DNA from: Sweltsa coloradensis
Taxonomy: Eukaryota; Arthropoda; Insecta; Plecoptera; Chloroperlidae
Direction of reading: 5' to 3'
Length of the DNA: 64,000 bases
Assembly: GCA_024449915.1 (NCBI GenBank)
Contig: JAMZAV010000106.1
Span: 434,001 to 498,000 of the forward strand
Under the pieces are notes generated by a model. It ran no database searches, had not been told where the DNA came from, and saw nothing but the letters and a program-made list of their open reading frames with translations. Below, piece after piece: positions 57,097 through 64,000 of the stretch. Within the stretch, counting starts at the first letter, position 1. Every line of letters starts with the position of its first letter. A program made the translations under genes and the position numbers.

Positions 57097-57288
57097 ACTC
57101 GTAGTTTGCAACCCCCTATCTGGTTATCTAACCGAAGCGGAATACATCGGCGTAGCTCTCGGTTACCTGGTTGAAAGCTGGCTGGTTGAACGTGTCTTTG
57201 CAAGGCGGTGACCTAGACAGCAGCACACTCGTGCGATCTAGCGGTGATTCCTCGCACCAGAGTTCTACCACGCGCATAGTGGGTATTA

Positions 57289-58037
57289 CCAGAGTCGATA
57301 AAGAAGTTTCCCCATTGGGGAGGTCCCCTTACTCCCAAGTCAAAACGGAATCTAACGCTCTGCGCGCTGAGGGCGGCTCAAATGTGAAACTAATAAAATC
57401 ACTGCACGCTAAATACGGTCAGTAGATTATCGATGTGCAGTGACAATGCAATAAACAAAACAACAGACGAAACGTCAAACTTGAATTTTATTTCAATTAT
57501 ATTAGCCCATGCCCTAGCCTTTTAAAACGATTTACTTTTGATTTATTACTGTACTATAAGTGTTGCGCAGGCGTCACTGACATTTTCGTGCGAAATTAAT
57601 CGAGATATGCCTTGTTTGAGCCTAAACGGACGTAAGTGTAGCCTAGGCCCAAGGCCACAATACAGTTTTCAGATGTAAGTACGCCTAAGGTACTCAAATC
57701 GAAATCTTTAACAATACATATTGTCGGCCTAGGTCCTAAGCTTAGGTCTACTCCATCAGAAATATCCTCATCAATAAAAAGAGTTTGCTTTATGCCAAAA
57801 CATTCGCCAACATTCGATCGTATTTAATATTTTGACGTTTCCGCCATTTGTCGTCATCGACTGTTAACTACTAGTAGAAAAGTGACGTACTTTTATTGAA
57901 GTAGTTCCATCAATCTTCACACAGAGTCGCGCGGAACGTTAGATTCCCAACGCCAAAAACCGACTTTTTATTTAACCCAGGGCGGTATAGGGAGTTGGAG
58001 GACCTCCCCAACGGGGAAACTTCTTTATCGACTCTGG
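57289..58037. mobile_element. MITE 2, first copy (749 bp, 5-bp target duplication)
   Basis: The terminal inverted repeats begin CCAGAGTCGATAAAGAAGTT and continue through TTCCCC(A/G)TTGGGGAGGTCC, with a second matching block (GGAATCTAACG). They are flanked by TATTA on both sides (57284-57288, 58038-58042). A 5-bp duplication is unusual. I do not assign a superfamily. Within it an 84-codon frame starting in the monomer ends at 57425, with no known domain. Confidence 0.88.
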
Positions 58038-58623
58038 TATTACTCGTAAATTTTGCAACACCCTATCTGGTTATCTAACCGAAGCGGGATACATCGGCGT
58101 AGCTCACGGTTACCTGGTTGAAAGCTGGCTGGTTGAACGTGTCTTTGCAAGGCGGTGACTTAGACAGCAGCACACTCGTGCGATCTAGCGGTGATTCCTC
58201 GCACCAGAGTTCTACCACGCGCATAGTGGGTATTACTCGGAGCTTGCAACCCCCCATCTGCTTATCTAACCGAAGCGGGATACATCGGCGTAGCTCACGG
58301 TTACCTGGTTGAAAGCTGGCTGGTTGAACGTGTCTTTGCAAGGCGGTGACTGAGACAGCAGCACACTCGTGCGATCTAGCGGTGATTCCTCGCACCAGAG
58401 CTCTACCACGCGCATAGTGGGTATTACTCGTAGTTTGCAACCCCTATCTGGTTATCTAACCGAAGCGGAATACATCGGCGTAGCTCACGGCTACCTGGTT
58501 GAAAGCTGGCTGGTTGAACGTGTCTTTGCAAGGCGGTGACTTAGACAGCAGCACACTCGTGCGATCTAGCGGTGATTCCTCGCACCAGAGTTCTAGTTCG
58601 CGCATAGTGGGTATTACTCGTAG

Positions 58624-59439
58624 CACTGCCTCCTAGATGTTCGTCGTGGCTCCTCGTTCCCTGCCTGTTCACGCGACAGGTTTTGATTGTTGAAGACAAT
58701 TCGCACTTTTTCCCCACAGCGCTAGTTACCGTCCCCAAGAGCTTTCTTTTGTTTTCGTTGTTTACATACGATCTGCATACGATTAAAATGTCATCATGCA
58801 ACAGCTGTATTTTTCTTCCTAATAGGCAATGGTGCGTGCAAGAAGTTGTAAGATACCGGATGCCATTATCTAACTAAAACAAGTAGGTCTTTCTTTGCAT
58901 AAACTACAGGGAAATAAGGAAATTGTGCCACCCAGGCCCCCCCCCCCAGACTCCCATTTATCACGCGCCTCTGCTTGATGGAAAGTAATGTTTAGCTCGT
59001 GGCCTAGTCAAGACTAGGGCCCAAGTAGGCTACCTAAGCCTATTGATTTTTAATATGATTAGGAATAGGAGGCATAGGCCTTATAGATAAAAATAACATG
59101 CCTATTAGCCCTTGCCTCATATGAGGTATATTATCAAACAACAAAGTTTACAATATCTACTTTTTGTTTAATTACCAGCATAATAAAACTAGACAAATTT
59201 GTATATTACTATTCTGCAAACCATGATAAGTGATGTACGTATACAAAATACAATCTAAAACATTCAATTTAGTTGGATTCAACAGTAAAATACATGAGAG
59301 ATGACATTTAATGTGACAACAACATCAAAAACAAAAGAAAGCTCTTGGGGACGGTAACTAGCGCTTTGGACAACAATTAACACTGTGCGCGTGGACAGGC
59401 AGGTAACGAGGAGCCACGACGAACATCTAGGAGGCAGTG
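58624..59439. mobile_element. MITE 1, second copy
   Basis: Copy of the element at 56281 carried by the higher-order duplication, 2343 bp away, with the same ACTCGTAG flanks (58616-58623, 59440-59447). It was therefore duplicated and did not insert independently. Confidence 0.9.
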
Positions 59440-59631
59440 ACTCGTAGTTTGCAACCCCCTATCTGGTTATCTAACCGAAGCGGAATACATCGGCGTAGCT
59501 CTCGGTTACCTGGTTGAAAGCTGGCTGGTTGAACGTGTCTTTGCAAGGCGGTGACCTAGACAGCAGCACACTCGTGCGATCTAGCGGTGATTCCTCGCAC
59601 CAGAGTTCTACCACGCGCATAGTGGGTATTA

Positions 59632-60381
59632 CCAGAGTCGATAAAGAAGTTTCCCCATTGGGGAGGTCCCCTTACTCCCAAGTCAAAACGGAATCTAACG
59701 CTCTGCGCTCTGAGGGCGGCTCAAATGTGAAACTAATAAAATCACTGCACGCTAAATACGGTCAGTAGATTATCGATATGCAGTGACAATGCAATAAACA
59801 AAACAACAGACGAAACGTCAAACGTGAATTTTATTTCAATTATATTAGCCCATGGCCCTAGCCTTTTAAAACGATTTACTTTTGATTTATTACTGTACTA
59901 TAAAGTGTTGCGCAGGCGTCACTGACATTTTCGTGCGAAATTAATCGAGATATGCCTTGTTTGAGCCTAACGGACGTAAGTGTAGCCTAGGCCCTAGGCC
60001 ACAATACAATTTTCAGATGTAAGTACGCCTAAGGCACTCAAATCGAAATCTTGAACAATACATATTGTCGACCTAGCTCCTAAGCTAAGGTCTACTCCAT
60101 CAGAAATATCCTCATCAATAAAGAGAGTTTGCTTTATGCCAAAACATTCGCCAACATTCGATCGTATTTAATATTTTGACGTTTCCGCCATTTGTCGTCA
60201 TCGACTGTTAACTACTAGTAGAAAAGTGACGTACTTTTATTGAAGTAGTTCCATCAATCTTCACACAGAGTCGCGCGGAACGTTAGATTCCCAACGCCAA
60301 AAACCGACTTTTTATTTAACCCAGGGCGGTATAGGGAGTTGGAGGACCTCCCCAACGGGGAAACTTCTTTATCGACTCTGG
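59632..60381. mobile_element. MITE 2, second copy
   Basis: Copy of the element at 57289 with the same TATTA flanks (59627-59631, 60382-60386). It is one base longer and has a few substitutions. Confidence 0.88.
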
Positions 60382-63300
60382 TATTACTCGTAGTTTGCAA
60401 CACCCTATCTGGTTATCTAACCGAAGCGGGATACATCGGCGTAGCTCACGGTTACCTGGTTGAAAGCTGGCTGGTTGAACGTGTCTTTGCAAGGCGGTGA
60501 CTTAGACAGCAGCACACTCGTGCGATCTAGCGGTGATTCCTCGCACCAGAGCTCTAGTTCGCGCATAGTGTGGGTATTACTCGTAGTTTGCAACACACCC
60601 TATCTGGTTATCTAACCGAAGCGGAATACATCGGCGTAGCTCACGGTTACCTGGTTGAAAGCTGGCTGGTTGAACGTGTCTTTGCAAGGCGGCGACTTAG
60701 ACAGCAGCACCTCGTGCGATCTAGCGTGTGTTCCTCGCACCAGAACTCTACGTCGCGCATAGTGGCTATTACTCGTAGTTTGCAACCCCCTATCTGGTTA
60801 TCTTTAACCGAAGCGGGATACATCGGCGTAGCTCTCGGTTACCTGGTTGAAAGCTGGCTGGTTGAACGTGTCTTTGCAAGGCGGTGACTTAGACAGCAGC
60901 ACACTCGTGCGATCTAGCGGTGATTCCTCGCACCAGAGTCTACGTCGCGCATAGTGGGTATTACTCGTAGTTTGCAACACCCTATCTGGTTATCTAACCG
61001 AAGCGGAATACATCGGCGTAGCTCACGGTTACCTGGTTGAAAGCTGGCTGGTTGAACGTGTCTTTGCAAGGCGGTGACTTAGACAGCAGCACACTCGTGC
61101 GATCTAGCGGTGATTCCTCGCACCAGAGTTCTACCACGCGCATAGTGTGGGTATTACTCGTAGTTTGCAACACCCTATCTGGTTATCTAACCGAAGCGGG
61201 ATACATCGGCGTAGCTCACGGTTACCTGGTTGAAAGCTGGCTGGTTGAACGTGTCTTTGCAAGGCGGTGACTTAGACAGCAGCACACTCGTGCGATCTAG
61301 CGGTGATTCCTCGCACCAGAGTTCTACGTCGCGCATAGTGGGTATTACTCGTAGTTTGCAACCCCTATCTGGTTATCTAACCGAAGCGGAATACATCGGC
61401 GTAGCTCACGGTCTACCTGGTTGAAAGCTGGCTGGTTGAACGTGTCTTTGCAAGGCGGTGACTTAGACAGCAGCACACTCGTGCGATCTAGCGGTGATTC
61501 CTCGCACCAGAGTTCTACCACGCGCATAGTGGGTATTACTCGTAGTTTGCAACACCCTATCTGGTTACTCTTAACCCAAGCGGAATACATCGGCGTAGCT
61601 CACGGTTACCTGGTTGAAAGCTGGCTGGTTGAACGTGTCTTTGCAAGGCGGTGACTTAGACAGCAGCACACTCGCGCGATCTAGCGGTGATTCCTCGCAC
61701 CAGAGTTCTACCACGCGCATAGTGGGTATTACTCGTAGTTTGCAACCCCCTATCTGGTTATCTAACCGAAGCGGAATACATCGGCGTAGCTCACGGTTAC
61801 CTGGTTGAAAGCTGGCTGGTTGAACGTGTCTTTGCAAGGCGGTGACTTAGACAGCAGCACACTCGTGCGATCTAGCGGTGATTCCTCGCACCAGAGTTCT
61901 ACGTCGCGCATAGTGTGGGTATTACTCGTAGTTTGCAACCCCCTATCTGGTTATCTAACCGAAGCGGGATACATCGGCGTAGCTCACGGCTACCTGGTTG
62001 AAAGCTGGCTTGGCTGAACGTGTCTTTGCAAGGCGGTGACTTAGACAGCAGCACACTCGTGCGATCTAGCGGTGATTCCTCGCACCAGAGTTCTACCACG
62101 CGCATAGTGGGTATTACTCGTAGTTTGCAACCCCCTATCTGGTTATCTAACCGAAGCGGAATACATCGGCGTAGCTCACGGCTACCTGGTTGAAAGCTGG
62201 CTGGTTGAACGTGTCTTTGCAAGGCGGTGACTTAGACAGCAGCACACTCGTGCGATCTAGCGGTGATTCCTCGCACCAGAGTTCTACCACGCGCATAGTG
62301 GGTATTACTCGTAGTTTGCAACACCCTATCTGGTTATCTTTAACCGAAGCGGAATACATCGGCGTAGCTCACGGTACCTGGTTGAAAGCTGGCTGGTTGA
62401 ACGTGTCTTTGCAAGGCGGTGACTTAGACAGCAGCACACTCGTGCGATCTAGCGGTGATTCCTCGCACCAGAGTTCTACGTCGCGCATAGTGGGTATTAC
62501 TCGTAGTTTGCAACACCCTATCTGGTTATCTAACCGAAGCGGAATACATCGGCGTAGCTCTCGGTTACCTGGTTGAAAGCTGGCTGGTTGAACGTGTCTT
62601 TGCAAGGCGGTGACTTAGACAGCAGCACACTCGTGCGATCTAGCGGTGATTCCTCGCACCAGAGTTCTACGTCGCGCATAGTGGGTATTACTCGTAGTTT
62701 GCAACCCCCTATCTGGTTATCTAACCGAAGCGGAATACATCGGCGTAGCTCACGGTTACCTGGTTGAAAGCTGGCTGGTTGAACGTGTCTTTGCAAGGCG
62801 GTGACTTAGACAGCAGCACACTCGTGCGATCTAGCGGTGATTCCTCGCACCAGAGTTCTACGTCGCGCATAGTGTGGGTATTACTCGTAGTTTGCAACCC
62901 CCTATCTGGTTATCTAACCGAAGCGGAATACATCGGCGTAGCTCACGGTTACCTGGTTGAAAGCTGGCTGGTTGAACGTGTCTTTGCAAGGCGGTGACTT
63001 AGACAGCAGCACACTCGTGCGATCTAGCGGTGATTCCTCGCACCAGAGTTCTACGTCGCGCATAGTGGGTATTACTCGTAGTTTGCAACACCCTATCTGG
63101 TTATCTAACCGAAGCGGGATACATCGGCGTAGCTCTCGGTTACCTGGTTGAAAGCTGGCTGGTTGAACGTGTCTTTGCAAGGCGGTGACTTAGACAGCAG
63201 CACACTCGTGCGATCTAGCGGTGATTCCTCGCACCAGAGTTCTACCACGCGCATAGTGGGTATTACTCGTAGTTTGCAACCCCCTATCTGGTTATCTAAC

Positions 63301-63734
63301 CGAAGCGGAATACATCGGCGTAGCTCACGGTTACCTGGTTGAAAGCTGGCTGGTTGAACGTGTCTTTGCAAGGCGGTGACTTAGACAGCAGCACACTCGT
63401 GCGATCTAGCGGTGATTCCTCGCACCAGAGTTCTACCACGCGCATAGTGGGTATTACTCGTAGTTTGCAACACCCTATCTGGTTATCTAACCGAAGCGGA
63501 ATACATCGGCGTAGCTCTCGGTTACCTGGTTGAAAGCTGGCTGGTTGAACGTGTCTTGCAAGGCGGTGACCTAGACAGCAGCACACTCGTGCGATCTAGC
63601 GGTGATTCCTCGCACCAGAGTTCTACGTCGCGCATAGTGTGGGTATTACTCGTAGTTTGCAACCCCCTATCTGGTTATCTAACCGAAGCGGGATACATCG
63701 GCGTAGCTCTCGGTTACCTGGTTGAAAGCTGGCT

Positions 63735-64000
63735 GATTGCGCATTACTTCGGTGATAATAGAGCTCCGTGAACCACAGCCACGAAACATTCCTTCTTTTT
63801 ATCATCTACACTCGCTGGCGTAATGTATAAAATATAAATCAAGTGTTGAAAAGCTATCCCATAACATCTCTTGTTCTATTACTTGTTTTCACTTTTAAAA
63901 GTTTTTGATTGTTGTAGTATATTACTCATTCGTATTTGCAGTTGTAAGTCCAGATGATAGGGCCTAAATACGCCGACATTTGATTCAAAACAAAAATTAA
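63735..64000. other. Unique DNA after the satellite
   Basis: The last monomer breaks off at GAAAGCTGGCTG and continues into AT-rich sequence with no recognised feature. The window ends here. Confidence 0.6.

Larger units (their letters stand above)
55695..60381 (+). repeat. Higher-order duplication of satellite plus MITEs, period about 2343 bp
   Basis: Unit 1 (about 55695-58037) and unit 2 (58038-60381) have the same order: three complete monomers and part of a fourth, MITE 1, one monomer, MITE 2. Corresponding points are 2342-2344 bp apart throughout. The copies differ by only scattered substitutions and one-base indels, so amplification was recent relative to the MITE insertions. Confidence 0.93.
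55592..63734 (+). repeat. Satellite array, about 26 monomers of 191-195 bp
   Basis: The word GAACGTGTCTTTGCAAGG marks each monomer, first at 55599 and last (with a one-base deletion) at 63549. Adjacent starts are 191-195 bp apart. Each monomer also contains GTGCGATCTAGCGGTGATTC, GGGTATTACTCGTAGTTTGC and the dyad GGTTATCTAACC. Two sub-types alternate irregularly: CCACGCGCATAGTGGG and CGTCGCGCATAGTGTGGG (2 bp longer), with a rarer TTCGCGC form beside the first MITE. As the period is not a multiple of three, the frames of 64-128 codons are not genes. Four MITE copies interrupt it. Confidence 0.97.

Noticed and set aside
62190..62576. The longest clean open frame (128 codons) as a gene
   Set aside because: It lies in the satellite. 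Similar frames recur in each monomer on both strands, and the 191-195-bp period breaks the frame from unit to unit.
55592..63734. CRISPR-like array of regular repeats
   Set aside because: Units are contiguous with no unique spacers, and the setting is eukaryotic.

Overview
This window looks like non-coding, repeat-dominated nuclear DNA of an invertebrate animal. The signs are tRNA-derived SINEs, remnants of non-LTR retrotransposons, non-autonomous DNA transposons, satellites and minisatellites, (TTTA)n, (CA)n and (TTA)n microsatellites and very long C/G homopolymers, with no operon-like gene packing. The sequence alone does not fix the phylum. Some SINE tails recall elements of arthropods and other invertebrates, but I could not search. 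No complete protein-coding gene can be supported: the longest open frames (about 110-140 codons) are roughly what chance gives in 64 kb of AT-rich DNA, and many lie inside repeats.

Layout. 1-7.8 kb: AT-rich DNA with a CpG-rich block (1.9-3.3 kb), a reverse-transcriptase relic near 4.2 kb and a CG-rich hairpin at 5.36 kb. 7.8-9.5 kb: a degenerate tandem array of about 220-bp units. 9.5-17.1 kb: a minisatellite, a Helitron-like element, SINEs and poly-C tracts. 17.2-18.5 kb: a tandem array of about 190-bp units, each with a poly-C tract. 19-19.9 kb: a homopolymer-swollen stretch that may be poorly sequenced. 20-27 kb: a 0.4-kb tandem duplication, SINEs, a 0.41-kb palindrome and a Helitron-like copy. 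27.6-28.7 kb: an array of exact 350-bp spacing. 28.96-29.35 kb: a 5'-truncated LINE with 13-bp target duplications and a readable C-terminal coding tail. 31 kb: four 42-bp repeats. 34-41.2 kb: a nest of SINEs and Helitron-like elements. 41.8-42.5 kb: an unrecognised open frame with a decayed inverted relative. 43-55.6 kb: microsatellites, minisatellites and a 0.93-kb palindrome. 55.6-63.7 kb: a satellite of about 26 monomers of 191-195 bp, two of which received MITEs and were then amplified as a 2.34-kb higher-order unit.

The best-supported observations are three. (1) A family with TTGGATGAGCG at one end, a conserved hairpin plus CTAG at the other, always sitting between A and T, fits non-autonomous Helitron-like elements. 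(2) The terminal satellite holds two different MITE families inserted into the same 12-bp part of neighbouring monomers, with perfect 8-bp and 5-bp target duplications. (3) A 19-bp motif, ACCCGGCACCTCCACCAAA, is shared by several otherwise dissimilar repeat families. There is no sign of a gene cluster or defence system. The biology here is that of transposons and satellites.
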